NCBI RefSeq assembly: GCF_001262015.1
Contig: NZ_CP012075.1
Coordinates: 372,001 to 436,000, forward strand
From: Prevotella fusca JCM 17724
Lineage (GTDB): Bacteria > Bacteroidota > Bacteroidia > Bacteroidales > Bacteroidaceae
Length of the DNA stretch: 64,000 nucleotides
Direction: 5' to 3'
Both the position numbers and the translations under genes were made by a program. Below, piece after piece: positions 9,601 through 18,104 of this stretch (positions are counted from its first letter, which is position 1; every line of letters starts with the position of its first letter). The notes under the pieces were generated by a model. The model saw only the letters and a list, made by a program, of their open reading frames with translations. It had not been told where the DNA came from and made no database searches.

Positions 9601-11138
9601 AATTCCTTTTCCATACCCATTTTGACTTTCTTCTGTTTGAAGAAGTCTTTTAATAGGGTCTCTTGATTAATGTCTTTTCTGTCGTTGAGATATGTAAACA
9701 GCTTGGTGTAGTCTTCCATAGAAGACAAATACTCAGAGGTGACTTCTTTATCATCTGTCCTGTCAAAAAGACGAAGGTTGATGATAAATTGCCATAAACG
9801 GAACTCCTGATAATAAGGATTTGATTTTGCGATACATTTGATACCTTGCCGCTTGATTTCTCCCGTCTCCTTTATAGTATATTCATAATACTCGTATGGG
9901 CAGTCTGCTATCAGAGACTTCTTGCTCTTTAGAGGTCTTTGGTAGAAAATTAAGTCTGTAATCAAAAGATAGGTCATATCCTTTTTCATCAAACTGTCTT
10001 GATGAGGCTTGTTGCTTTGATATAGTTCTTTGATACAGGCAATTAGCGTATTTTGATCCTTTAGCTCCTTATGATGTTTTGTTTGTTCGAGCAGGATAGC
10101 TTCCAGTTCTTTCTTGTAGTACTTTCTTTCAATAGTACGGATAAAGTTACCTCTGATTTTGTCAGTAGGTTCCGAGAGTATATGGTCGTAGATAAAAGCT
10201 CCAACAGTCTTGCCAGAATCCTCTAAGAGACTTTCTGTTCGTTTCTTACGCAGTCCCCAATCATCTTCACTTGGTGCTCGGAACGAACGTTTGACTTCTC
10301 CGTTTTTATCCTTTTTGATGGTAACTCCATCTTTTTCATATTCTGTAGTTACAATAAACTGTCTGGTTTTCCCAACCCAGTCATGCAGTTCTACCTTGCT
10401 CTGTCGACGATATATCCAGCCGTTCTCTAATGTAACATTATACCACGTGTTACCACCTTTTCCTTCCTCGGCAGCCTCCACGCTGACAACCTTCAGTTCA
10501 TGATATTCCTCACGTTTAGCTGGATTCTCTTCGTCTTCCTCTCCACGCAACTGGTAGTAGCCGCGTTTTTGGTTGAAATTGAGCAGTATCCAAGCTAATT
10601 CTTCTTTTCTGATAGCTTGTGTAAGTGCCTTCTTACGCAGATAATAAAGTGTCCAGTCCAAAGGAATCTTTTTTCCGCCAGCAACCAGTCCTGGTTGAGA
10701 TTCAGCAAAGTCAGCCATCATCTCATGGAAAGAATCCATAAAGAGGAAACGCATAGAGCCATCCTCCTGTTTCTCCCAAGCCAACTTAGGCTCTCCATGA
10801 TTAAGAAACTTGCCATACGTTGTGGCTTCTTCTCGATTCCATCCAATGGCATTTTCATAGTGTGGAGGAAGAAACTTCATTACATGTAACACTCTGTGTA
10901 AGCGTTCGCGTCTTTGCAGTGCACGTTCTCTGATTCTTCTTACACCTCGGAATCCTGTCCGTGCAGCCGTCGGAGAATCTGTCACTCCCTTGTCAAAATT
11001 GCCAAGCGTGTCCTGACTCATTGGGATGATACGACTACCAAGTTTAATGTCACGCAGGTAGTTTCCGTCGTTGTCAACGCAGACTTTAGCCCAACCAATA
11101 CTATTGGTTCCCAAGTCTAATCCAAGAATTGTTTTCAT
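6696..11138 (-). CDS. cas9: CRISPR-associated endonuclease Cas9, type II-C
   Basis: Cas9 is an RNA-guided double-strand nuclease directed by crRNA paired with tracrRNA. The frame encodes 1480 aa, long for II-C but typical of the large Bacteroidota forms. RuvC-I has Asp8 (ILGLDLGTNSIGWA). An Arg-rich bridge helix spans about 59-85. RuvC-II has Glu734 (HVELGRSMK). The HNH domain has His859 (QIEHIIPQS). RuvC-III has His1056 and Asp1059 (HHAMDA). All catalytic residues are present and the frame is unbroken, so the nuclease appears intact. cas1 follows 7 nt downstream. A divergent tracrRNA gene overlaps the leader. The type II-C call rests on gene order and tracrRNA form; no csn2 or cas4 is seen. 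Confidence 0.96.
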   Translation of the reverse strand: MKTILGLDLGTNSIGWAKVCVDNDGNYLRDIKLGSRIIPMSQDTLGNFDKGVTDSPTAARTGFRGVRRIRERALQRRERLHRVLHVMKFLPPHYENAIGWNREEATTYGKFLNHGEPKLAWEKQEDGSMRFLFMDSFHEMMADFAESQPGLVAGGKKIPLDWTLYYLRKKALTQAIRKEELAWILLNFNQKRGYYQLRGEEDEENPAKREEYHELKVVSVEAAEEGKGGNTWYNVTLENGWIYRRQSKVELHDWVGKTRQFIVTTEYEKDGVTIKKDKNGEVKRSFRAPSEDDWGLRKKRTESLLEDSGKTVGAFIYDHILSEPTDKIRGNFIRTIERKYYKKELEAILLEQTKHHKELKDQNTLIACIKELYQSNKPHQDSLMKKDMTYLLITDLIFYQRPLKSKKSLIADCPYEYYEYTIKETGEIKRQGIKCIAKSNPYYQEFRLWQFIINLRLFDRTDDKEVTSEYLSSMEDYTKLFTYLNDRKDINQETLLKDFFKQKKVKMGMEKEFPIRWNYIEDKEKKYPCNETRHELLAALDKAGIDHSWLDDKERFYRLWHLLYSVESKEEAEGALRKLKDNDDFVNAFLKVKPFKKDYGAYSEKAVKKLLAIMRMGGLWNETDICEQTRNRIQSIIKGEIDEKIKERMGRTFCQLSDFQGLPEWLACYVVYGRHSEATDIQRWTKPENLMAYINGFKQHSLRNPIVEQCILETLRTVHDIWKEAGHIDEIHVELGRSMKSTADQRARMSKSILQNENTNLRIKSLLMELKNAKEIENVRPYSPMQQEILRIYEEGALQELTKEDAQYPEISKISQMAQPSAKELLKYRLWLEQKYCSPYTGKPISLSKLFTSAYQIEHIIPQSRYFDDSFTNKVICETEVNQLKSNMLGYEFIKKHSGEIVHCTTIGDVKILDAKEYYNFVTEHYANNRRKKEKLLLEDIPQEFLNRQMNDSRYISKKVMAILSNIVREEDEQETNSKFVVSCSGGITDRLKQDWGLNDVWNSIVYPRFERLNKLTQTEAFGRWENKEGKQVFQTSLPLELQRGFSKKRIDHRHHAMDALVIACASRNIINYLNNESAKSQEQREDLRKKLCDKNRIIRKPWETFTQDARTALEDVVVSFKNYVRVINKATNYYEKYDESGKKGMAEQKGQDMWAIRKPMHKETVFGQVNLRRKVTVKLKDALENIPAICDKALRDYVNDLIAKKFNTKQMLAHFKSINYRLNMKSVNKVGIWVFSDEKEPMVATRKAIDISFDAKRIDTITDTGIQQILCKYLKSKGNDPNVAFTPEGIAEMNKHIIDYNNGKQHQPILKVRVSEPKGAKYQVGETGNKTKKFVEAQKGTNLYFAIYEDKDGNRSYNTIPLNEVAERLKQGLSPVPEKNEKGISLKFYLSPNDLVYVPTEEEKLSNECKLSKERIYKMVSSTSNECHFIPYTTAKPIYDKFEYEAKNKMGRALTGEMIKAVCWKLEVDRLGNILKIIK

Positions 11139-11153
11139 TTTTTTCTTGTTTTG

Positions 11154-11185
11154 TTTGGTTCTTAGTTATTTTCTTTCTATATTTG
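11154..11185 (+). promoter_or_regulatory. Promoter of the tracrRNA gene
   Basis: TTTG at 11154-11157 and TATATTTG at 11178-11185 are 20 bases apart, an exact fit to the Bacteroidota sigma-ABfr form (TTTG, 19-21, TAnnTTTG). Initiation about 7 bases later would fall at ~11192, at the first base of the anti-repeat. Confidence 0.75.
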
Positions 11186-11191
11186 CAGAAG

Positions 11192-11266
11192 ATTTTTTCA
11201 AGCAAGTCACAATAAGGATTATTCCGTTGTGAAAACAAACAGAGCGGGGCAACTCGCTCTTTTTTT
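11192..11266 (+). ncRNA. tracrRNA of the type II-C system
   Basis: The predicted RNA is about 75 nt. Its 5' part (11191-11213) is an anti-repeat: it can pair with the first 19 nt of the CRISPR repeat at 19757-19777 (minus strand), 17 Watson-Crick pairs and two G-U. Then comes a nexus hairpin GGATTATTCC at 11216-11225 (GGA/TCC stem), then GTTGTGAAAAC, then a terminator. The order anti-repeat, AATAAGG, nexus, terminator matches known II-C tracrRNAs such as that of Neisseria. It lies 54 bp upstream of cas9 on the opposite strand, so the cas9 leader covers it in antisense. Confidence 0.82.
11241..11266 (+). terminator. Intrinsic terminator of tracrRNA
   Basis: The stem AGAGCGGG (11241-11248) pairs with CTCGCTCT (11253-11260), with one G-U pair, around a GCAA tetraloop, and is followed by a run of T to 11266. 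It should end the tracrRNA, and the hairpin is probably retained in the RNA. Confidence 0.82.
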
Positions 11267-11278
11267 GTTTTATAGTGC

Positions 11279-11310
11279 CAAAGATACTATTAATCTTTTT
11301 AATCACCAAA
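11279..11310 (-). promoter_or_regulatory. Promoter of cas9
   Basis: On the minus strand TTTG (11310-11307) and TATCTTTG (11286-11279) are 20 bases apart, an exact fit to the Bacteroidota form. Initiation near 11272 gives a ~134 nt leader before the cas9 ATG at 11138. That leader is fully complementary to the tracrRNA (11192-11266). Confidence 0.72.
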
Positions 11311-11608
11311 GTATATTGTCAATATTTCCTAAAGACTAAGAAAGAAATATAACAATCACCTGTCAAGCGTCTGTTAGCAATGTTCCTTCTCGATATAAGT
11401 AAGCCGTTGTTACTCCTTACAACTTGCATTTCTGTGTTTCCATACGACTACATTCTCCCTATCACAATGATGTGCGAAATATCCTTGCAGAAACAAGTGC
11501 GTTGTTAGTATGGAAATATGCATAAAACACATTTATTTAGAAGGCGTACAATACACAGTTAATCAAATGATTACAACGTAGCACAAGAATAAGGTGGCTA
11601 TTTGGGCT
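11311..11608. other. Non-coding stretch, nothing assigned
   Basis: There is no convincing gene. A 9 bp inverted repeat, TTTCCATAC (11437-11445) and GTATGGAAA (11508-11516), is the only structure noticed. No CRISPR repeat was found here, although arrays often sit beside cas genes. Confidence 0.5.
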
Positions 11609-11617
11609 CTAATTAAG

Positions 11618-12225
11618 GTTTATCCGTTAAATGCGTGTACACTTTTCGTATAGCTTTAACGGAAGAACCGAAGTTGTTCATTAAACAAAAAAATAGTCAA
11701 GACGGTCTTGGCTGTCTACTTTATTATCATCCTCCGACACAGAAAACCTTTTCATGTTAACGCTTCGAGAACTTGCAGATAAGATATTGAAAAATCATGA
11801 CATAATTTCGGATAAAACATCTACAGATAAAGGTAAAAACACGTGTAAAAAGCAAGTTTGCAACCAGCAGTAAATCAGTTGGTTATAAAGTCGTGCAAGA
11901 AAAGGTGCTTAATTAGACTTCAAAAGGGCGTTACTAAGGTCTCAAAAGGGCATCTATTGCAAGTCAATTGGGCGTCTTTTCAAAGCCAAATGAGCATGTG
12001 TTGGTTTTGAGCCGCACGAAAATAGTTTACAAACATCGGTTAGTATGGGGATAGGTTATAGATGACGGAAAACTTGTTAGTAGATAGACAAAATTTTTTA
12101 TTTGTCTTTTCTACATAACATCTTGTAACTTGTTCCCCTTTGTAAGACCATCTATTTTGGGATAGTCATACCATGCAAGTGTATAAGCCTTTATAGATGC
12201 AATCTATGCATTTAACGGAAGAATC
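11618..12225 (+). repeat. MITE-like 600 bp element, copy A
   Basis: The copy is about 608 bp. It begins GTTTATCCGTTAAATGCG and ends with the inverted form ATGCATTTAACGGAAGAATC. It is flanked by CTAATTAAG at 11609-11617 and again at 12226-12234, a perfect 9 bp direct repeat read as a target-site duplication. No long open frame is present. Inside lie the conserved palindrome GTCAAGACGGTCTTGGCT and the 22-nt phased block at 11904-12035. It shares its full length with copies B (32033), C (46277) and D (60088). Confidence 0.85.
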
Positions 12226-12234
12226 CTAATTAAG

Positions 12235-12317
12235 CACTAATTGTCATCCAATAGATGCTTACTTGAAGGTTAATTAGTGCTTAGTTTGGATGCAAGCAAT
12301 CATCAATGGCGTTCAAG
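12235..12317. repeat. Degenerate 22-bp periodic array
   Basis: Four degenerate 22-bp units can be laid out from about 12230 to 12317, each with a GCAC/GCTTA-type motif and a TCCAA/TGCAA/TTCAA ending. The same period and motif appear in the MITE-like element and at 31722-31831. Copy A of that element appears to have inserted inside this array, since its left flank (TATTTGGGCTCTAATTAAG) fits the same pattern. Confidence 0.45.
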
Positions 12318-12506
12318 CCCAATGAATTTATTTTGCATAAGCCACACACTGTACTTTCCTTTTTCAGACAGCACACGATGAAGATTGATGCTGTCATGAA
12401 TATTACATTCAAGACGAAAGTCATTTCAGAAGCAGTGGTATCAAGGTGAAATAACCCATATTGTCAGTATTAGCTGTCTGTTGATTCCTAAGCAATGGTA
12501 CAAAAA

Positions 12507-12540
12507 AGTAGGAAGAAAACCTGATAGTCTTCTTCCTACT
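12507..12540 (-). terminator. Terminator of valS
   Basis: AGTAGGAAGA (12507-12516) and TCTTCCTACT (12531-12540) form a 10 bp stem. On the minus strand the stem is followed by six T, so it should end valS transcription 30 bp after its stop. Confidence 0.8.
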
Positions 12541-12569
12541 CTTATTCTATAATCCTCTACTTGGATTTC

Positions 12570-15263
12570 TTATTTGCTTTTCAATTCAGCAAGACTTGCT
12601 TTCAAAGTAGCAATCTTCTCCTCAGAGTCGCTCTGCTTCTTACGCTCACGCTTGATAACAGCTGCAGGGGCATTTGCCACGAAGTTCTCGTTTGAAAGTT
12701 TCTTCTTTATACCTGCGAGGAAGCCTTCAAGGTGCTTGAGTTCCTTCTCTTGCTTCTCAATCTCAGCCGTAACATCAATCAAGTCGCCCACTGGAACAGC
12801 GAAACTGTCGGTGCCAACCATGAAACCAGATGCGTCACCGCTCTTCTCTGTTACCACTTCAATAGCCTTCAAGTTAGCCATCTTGATGATTACACTGTTA
12901 TAAGCCTCATAGTTGTTCTGACCGATTACGTTCAAGTCGAGTTCAACCTTTGGAGCAATGTTCTTCTGGTTACGTACGGTTCTTACGCCGCTGACAATCG
13001 CCTTAACCTGCTCAATTGCTTCGATAAGAGTCAACTCATCCTTGCTTGGAGCATCGAGCTTGAGTTCATCACGCATAATACTCTCGCTGTCTTTACGGGT
13101 GTAGATGTGCTGCCACAACTCCTCTGTAATGAAAGGCATGAATGGGTGGAGCATCTTTAACAGTGCATTGAAGAACTTCAGCGTTGCTTCGTAAGTCTGC
13201 TTATCGATTGGCTTACCATATTCTGGCTTAATCATCTCCAAGTACCAACTTGAGAACTCGTCCCAGAAGAGGCGGTAAACTGTCATCAAAGCCTCTGATA
13301 TACGATAGCTCTTGAACTGCTCGTTCATCTCTGCATTCACTTCCTTCAACTTAGCATCGAACCATTCAACAGCAATCTTACTTGCCAATGGCTGCTCTGC
13401 ATCAGTTGTATCCCAACCCTGAACGAGGCGGAAAGCATTCCAAATCTTATTGTTGAAGTTACGTCCCTGCTCACAAAGTGTCTCATCGAAGAGGATATCA
13501 TTACCTGCAGGTGCAGAGAGCATCATACCCATACGGACACCGTCAGCACCATACTTCTCGATAAGCATGATCGGGTCTGGTGAGTTACCAAGACTCTTAC
13601 TCATCTTACGACCGAGCTTATCACGTACAATACCTGTGAAATAGACATGCTTGAATGGGAACTTGCCACGATACTCATAGCCTGCCATAATCATACGTGC
13701 TACCCAGAAGAAGATAATATCTGGACCTGTAACGAGGTCGCTGGTAGGGTAGTAGTAGTTAATCTCTTCGTTGTCAGGGTTATTGATACCATCGAACACA
13801 GAGATAGGCCACAACCAACTTGAGAACCAAGTGTCCATACAATCACTCTCCTGCTCAAGGTCGGCAGCTGCAACAGAAGGATTGATTTCTTGTGCCAACT
13901 TCAATGCTTCCTCAGTAGTTTCAGCTACAACGGTAGCATTCTTTCCCTCAGCATCCTTGAAGTAATACGCAGGAATGCGATGACCCCACCACAACTGACG
14001 GCTGATACACCAGTCCTTGATGTTCTCTAACCAGTGACGGTAAGTGTTCTTATATTTCTTTGGATAGAACTCAATATCATCATCCATAACAGGAGGAAGA
14101 GCAATGTCAGCAAAGTGCTGCATTTTCAAGAACCATTGAGTAGAGAGCTTTGGCTCGATAGGAACGTGTGTACGCTCAGAGTAACCCACCTTATTATCAT
14201 AGTCCTCAACCTTCTCCATCAAGCCTGCAGCTTCCAAGTCCTTTGAGATCTGCTTACGTACATCCATACGGTCCTGACCAACATAGATGCCAGCTGCTTC
14301 AGAGATAGTACCGTTATCATTAAAGATATCAATCGTCTCTAAGCCGTGCTTCAAACCAAGCGCATGGTCGTTTACGTCGTGAGCAGGAGTTACCTTCAAA
14401 CAACCAGTACCGAATTGGATATCAACGTATGAGTCTTCAACTACTGGAATCACACGGTTTACCAATGGAACTACGACACGAAGACCTTTCAGCCATGTAT
14501 TCTTAACATCCTCTGGATTGATACACATAGCCGAGTCACCCATGATAGTCTCTGGTCGAGTAGTAGCTACTACAGCATAGTAGCCCTTCTCATCCTTGTG
14601 CATTACGTTGCCTTCATCCTTACGTTCAACCTTTGTCTGGTCTTCTTCTGCAACATAATATTTAAGGTGATAGAGCTTTGAATGTTCATCCTTATAAATC
14701 ACCTCTTCATCAGAAAGAGCGGTCTGCGCCTGTGGGTCCCAGTTAACCATGCGTACACCACGATAGATGTAACCCTTCTTATAGAGGTCGCAAAATACTT
14801 TAATAACGCTTTCGCTGCGGGTATCATCCATAGTGAAAGCTGTACGGTCCCAATCACATGAGCAACCAAGTCGGCGCAACTGCTTGAGGATGATGCCGCC
14901 ATGTTCGTGTGTCCAATCCCATGCATGTTCAAGGAACTGCTCACGTGTGAGGTCGGTCTTCTTTACACCTTGCTCAGCGAGTCGGTTCACCACCTTTGCT
15001 TCGGTAGCAATACTTGCGTGGTCAGTACCAGGAACCCAGCAAGCATTCTTGCCCTCCATACGGGCACGTCTTACAAGAATATCCTGAATAGTATTGTTCA
15101 GCATGTGCCCCATGTGAAGCACACCCGTTACGTTTGGTGGTGGGATAACCACGGTGTAAGGCTCACGGCCATCAGGCTTAGAACTGAAAAGCTTGTTGTC
15201 CAGCCAATACTGGTACCATTTTGATTCCACAATCTGTGGATCATACTTGCTTGCTAATTCCAT
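12570..15263 (-). CDS. valS: Valine--tRNA ligase
   Basis: The enzyme charges tRNA-Val with valine in the cytoplasm and edits misactivated threonine. The product is 897 aa, normal for class I Val[15 protein letters not shown] puts the HIGH-type motif at residues 50-53 and KMSKS is at 553-557. The editing (CP1) domain lies between. The C-terminus is a Lys/Glu-rich coiled coil ([14 protein letters not shown] onward), the tRNA-binding arm of ValRS. The start is placed at ATG 15263 ([10 protein letters not shown]); the frame is open 16 codons further up but conserved sequence begins here. A strong terminator follows, and mazG is divergent. Confidence 0.97.
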   Translation of the reverse strand: MELASKYDPQIVESKWYQYWLDNKLFSSKPDGREPYTVVIPPPNVTGVLHMGHMLNNTIQDILVRRARMEGKNACWVPGTDHASIATEAKVVNRLAEQGVKKTDLTREQFLEHAWDWTHEHGGIILKQLRRLGCSCDWDRTAFTMDDTRSESVIKVFCDLYKKGYIYRGVRMVNWDPQAQTALSDEEVIYKDEHSKLYHLKYYVAEEDQTKVERKDEGNVMHKDEKGYYAVVATTRPETIMGDSAMCINPEDVKNTWLKGLRVVVPLVNRVIPVVEDSYVDIQFGTGCLKVTPAHDVNDHALGLKHGLETIDIFNDNGTISEAAGIYVGQDRMDVRKQISKDLEAAGLMEKVEDYDNKVGYSERTHVPIEPKLSTQWFLKMQHFADIALPPVMDDDIEFYPKKYKNTYRHWLENIKDWCISRQLWWGHRIPAYYFKDAEGKNATVVAETTEEALKLAQEINPSVAAADLEQESDCMDTWFSSWLWPISVFDGINNPDNEEINYYYPTSDLVTGPDIIFFWVARMIMAGYEYRGKFPFKHVYFTGIVRDKLGRKMSKSLGNSPDPIMLIEKYGADGVRMGMMLSAPAGNDILFDETLCEQGRNFNNKIWNAFRLVQGWDTTDAEQPLASKIAVEWFDAKLKEVNAEMNEQFKSYRISEALMTVYRLFWDEFSSWYLEMIKPEYGKPIDKQTYEATLKFFNALLKMLHPFMPFITEELWQHIYTRKDSESIMRDELKLDAPSKDELTLIEAIEQVKAIVSGVRTVRNQKNIAPKVELDLNVIGQNNYEAYNSVIIKMANLKAIEVVTEKSGDASGFMVGTDSFAVPVGDLIDVTAEIEKQEKELKHLEGFLAGIKKKLSNENFVANAPAAVIKRERKKQSDSEEKIATLKASLAELKSK

Positions 15264-15308
15264 TGTCTCGTATATTATTATTTCTTTATTATCTTTAAAA
15301 TTGCGATG

Positions 15309-15346
15309 CAAAAGTACAAAAAATCCGCCTAAAAAGTGTATCTTTG
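15309..15346. promoter_or_regulatory. Divergent -7 boxes of valS and mazG
   Basis: On the minus strand TACTTTTG (15316-15309) precedes valS. On the plus strand TATCTTTG (15339-15346) precedes mazG. Both fit TAnnTTTG. No clear -33 TTTG is visible for either. Confidence 0.55.
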
Positions 15347-15408
15347 CATCAATAATAGTACACTGATGAGTACTTTAACGTTTATCTTTAACTTTAAACA
15401 TCAAGACA

Positions 15409-16287
15409 TTGCATACTAAAGAAGAGAAACTGAAAGCTTTTGCCCGACTTTTAGACATTCAAGAGCGACTCCGAAAGGAATGTCCGTGGGACAGAAAACA
15501 GACCAACGAAAGCCTCCGTCCCAACACGATTGAAGAAACATTTGAGTTGGCAGATGCGCTCTTGAAAAATGACTCAAAAGATATCTGTAAGGAACTTGGT
15601 GACGTGATGGAGCACGTTATCTTCTATTCATTGCTTGGTGAAGAAAAAGAAGATTTCGACGTTGCTGATGTCTGCAATGCTCAATCCGACAAACTTATGT
15701 TCAGACATGATTTTATCGACTGGACAGGTTGGAGTGTGACACGTTCTGACATGGTTGTTAATGCTTCTGGACAAGTCGTTTACAAGGATGAAGAATCGTC
15801 CATCAACAACACACAATCATCAACCCCCAACACTGCTTCCCAAGTGGAATCTACCTGGGAACAACGTAAACAACGTGAACGTGACGGTAACACCTCGGTA
15901 CTCTCTGGTGTGCCAAACTCTCTACCCAGCCTTATCAAGGCTTATCGCATTCAAGACAAGGCGCGAAATGTCGGCTTTGATTGGGAAGAAAAAGAGCAGG
16001 TTTGGGACAAGGTCTATGAAGAATTAGGAGAGTTAAAGAACGAGTTGAAGAAAGAAGATAAGCAACGTTCAACAGAAGAACTTGGCGACTTCCTGTTCTC
16101 TCTCATCAATGCAGCACGACTCTATCATCTGAATCCTGACAACGCCCTTGAATATACTAATCAGAAGTTCATCAAACGATTTAATTATATAGAGGAAACT
16201 GCTAAGGCAAAAGGAGTTACAATAAAAGACTTAACTCTTGCTGAAATGGATGAACTGTGGGAGCAAGCTAAGGCTGTCAATAAATAA
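15409..16287 (+). CDS. mazG: Nucleoside triphosphate pyrophosphohydrolase MazG
   Basis: MazG hydrolyses (d)NTPs to monophosphates and pyrophosphate and cleans up aberrant nucleotides. The 292 aa product has two MazG domains. The first carries the metal-binding pattern EExxE (Glu42, Glu43, Glu46) with ExxD at 62-65 (KELGDVMEHV). The second has VYEELGELKNEL and TEELGDFLFSLIN. The domains are separated by a long Ser/Thr/Asn-rich linker at about residues 125-165, longer than in E. coli MazG. No ATG is available at the front, and the frame is closed by a TAA at 15376-15378, so the start is taken as TTG 15409. Confidence 0.9.
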   Translation: MHTKEEKLKAFARLLDIQERLRKECPWDRKQTNESLRPNTIEETFELADALLKNDSKDICKELGDVMEHVIFYSLLGEEKEDFDVADVCNAQSDKLMFRHDFIDWTGWSVTRSDMVVNASGQVVYKDEESSINNTQSSTPNTASQVESTWEQRKQRERDGNTSVLSGVPNSLPSLIKAYRIQDKARNVGFDWEEKEQVWDKVYEELGELKNELKKEDKQRSTEELGDFLFSLINAARLYHLNPDNALEYTNQKFIKRFNYIEETAKAKGVTIKDLTLAEMDELWEQAKAVNK

Positions 16288-16316
16288 AATTACTATAGAA
16301 ATTAAGGAATATAAAT

Positions 16317-16874
16317 ATGAGAAAGACCTTTTATTTTATCATGTCTTTGTTTATTCTTGCTGTAGCAATCTCTTGCAAGGATAGCAAACCTAAGTCTGTC
16401 ATGTCTCAGATAAACGGGACTGAAGACTCAGTATCTACAAACGATAGTACGATATATGGTACTATGGTTGATGGTGGTATGAACTCTATCATCCTACTTA
16501 CTGACAATGGCGACACTGTTGAATACCTTGTAAACCCTGACGATACCCTCGAAGTTGTCAAGGGTGGCAAGATTAATGGCGACCGCTTTGCTATTATCGG
16601 CTATAAGGAATATGGCGATTATTTCATGCGTTCAGCTATCAACCTTACTTCGTTATTAGGTAACTGGACAAGCCTTGACCGCAACTTCGAGATAAAAGAA
16701 GGTGGAACGGTCAGCTCTACGCTTCAGTCGGAGAAGAACCCTTGGACTGCCTGGAAAGTATGGAATGGCAAACTAATTCTGTCAAAAGACACATTCACTG
16801 TTGAAAATCTTGGTGCTGACTCTCTGGCCTTGGAGAACAAAGCTGGTATCTTTGTATTTACAAGAGGGAAATAA
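16317..16874 (+). CDS. Lipoprotein with a lipocalin-like C-terminal part
   Basis: The product is 185 aa and has a lipoprotein signal peptide ending AVAISC, with the lipidated Cys at residue 20, so it is probably anchored in a membrane. The rest is beta-rich. The C-terminal half (LLGNWTSLDRNFEIKEGGT, then LILSKDTFTVENLGADSLAL) has the threshold-like pattern of Bacteroidota lipocalin-like lipoproteins. No catalytic motif is seen and the role is unknown. It follows mazG by 29 bp and may share its transcript. Confidence 0.7.
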   Translation: MRKTFYFIMSLFILAVAISCKDSKPKSVMSQINGTEDSVSTNDSTIYGTMVDGGMNSIILLTDNGDTVEYLVNPDDTLEVVKGGKINGDRFAIIGYKEYGDYFMRSAINLTSLLGNWTSLDRNFEIKEGGTVSSTLQSEKNPWTAWKVWNGKLILSKDTFTVENLGADSLALENKAGIFVFTRGK

Positions 16875-17068
16875 GGCGGAAGTTTCTTCTCCGACAGCCA
16901 TACCTTTCCCAAGACGAGGTGGATTGAACAGAATTTTATTTGCTGACACTTTGCTGACAACAGGGGATTTCCCTTTATCAAAATCCCTCTCTGTCTGGAG
17001 AGGAATAAGATTTCATGCTCCCTTTTTCTGAGCATCAATGCGTGGTCGGCTATTTGATTTTTACATGT

Positions 17069-17983
17069 ATGGAACCTTTCAAAGTACGTATTCTTGGTTG
17101 TGGCAGTGCCTTGCCTACCTTACAGCATTATCCTTCCTCTCAGGTAGTTGAACTCAGGGACAAGCTCTTCATGATTGATTGTGGGGAAGGAACACAAATT
17201 CAACTCCGTCGCCTGCGCGTACATTTCTCAAAGATTATCTCTGTTTTCATCAGCCACCTTCATGGCGACCATTGCTTTGGTCTGCCCGGCATGATTTCAA
17301 CCTTTGGTATGACAGGGCGAACTGCTCCTTTGCATATCTATGCACCTGCTGCGTTTGAGCCAGTGCTCAAGCAGACGCTCAACTTCTTTTGTCAGGGCTT
17401 GGAGTTTGAAGTAGTTTTCCATTCTGTAGACACAACACAAAACAAGGTTGTTTATGAAGACAGAAGTCTGACGGTTGAAACAATTCCTTTACAGCATAGA
17501 ATCGAATGTTGCGGATATCTTTTCCGGGAAAAACAAATTCTGCCACACATACGACGTGACATGATTGACTTCTATAATATCCCTGTTAGCCAAATCAACA
17601 ACATCAAGGCTGGGGCTGACTGGACGACACCAGAGGGGGATACCATTCCCAACAATCGTCTTACAACACCTGCTGCACCTGCTCGCAGTTATGCCTATTG
17701 TTCTGATACACGGTACATCAAAACCCTACATAAATTGCTTCAAGGCGTCAACACGCTCTATCACGAAAGCACATACGCTGCCGAGGATGCTGATCGTGCA
17801 CGTCTCTACTGGCACAGCACGTCGCAGCAAGCTGCACAGGTAGCCCGTGATGCTGCTGTAGACAAGCTCCTTCTGGGGCATTATTCTGCACGCTATGGCA
17901 ATGAGGAGAAACTGCTAGAGGAAGCAAGAGAGGTGTTCCCCAATACCTTTCTCTCACAGGAAGGAAAGACATTTGATATATAG
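17069..17983 (+). CDS. rnz: Ribonuclease Z
   Basis: RNase Z is a zinc endonuclease that removes 3' trailers from tRNA precursors. The 304 aa product has the metallo-beta-lactamase signature HLHGDH at residues 63-68, upstream of the exosite-type region, and a second set of ligands in YCSDTRY and LLLGHYSARY. Start chosen at ATG 17069 (MEPFKVRILGCGSALP), where family similarity begins; the frame is open 18 codons further up. It runs in the same direction as the lipoprotein gene, 194 bp downstream of it. Confidence 0.95.
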   Translation: MEPFKVRILGCGSALPTLQHYPSSQVVELRDKLFMIDCGEGTQIQLRRLRVHFSKIISVFISHLHGDHCFGLPGMISTFGMTGRTAPLHIYAPAAFEPVLKQTLNFFCQGLEFEVVFHSVDTTQNKVVYEDRSLTVETIPLQHRIECCGYLFREKQILPHIRRDMIDFYNIPVSQINNIKAGADWTTPEGDTIPNNRLTTPAAPARSYAYCSDTRYIKTLHKLLQGVNTLYHESTYAAEDADRARLYWHSTSQQAAQVARDAAVDKLLLGHYSARYGNEEKLLEEAREVFPNTFLSQEGKTFDI

Positions 17984-18104
17984 GTGGATACGCCACATCA
18001 GTTAACTGCCAACATGTTTAAGCCTGATTTCCAGACAGTCTGCCAGCATGAAGAAGGAGTATAACAGGCTGCGTAACTGATGTCAGAGAACGGAATGGTG
18101 AAAA

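Noticed and set aside
11400..11520. Possible CRISPR array or leader next to tracrRNA
   Set aside because: Only a single 9 bp inverted repeat is found. No 46 nt unit recurs.
15366..15419. ATG at 15366 as the mazG start
   Set aside because: It is in another frame and meets a stop at 15417-15419. The mazG frame itself is closed by a TAA at 15376-15378, leaving TTG 15409.
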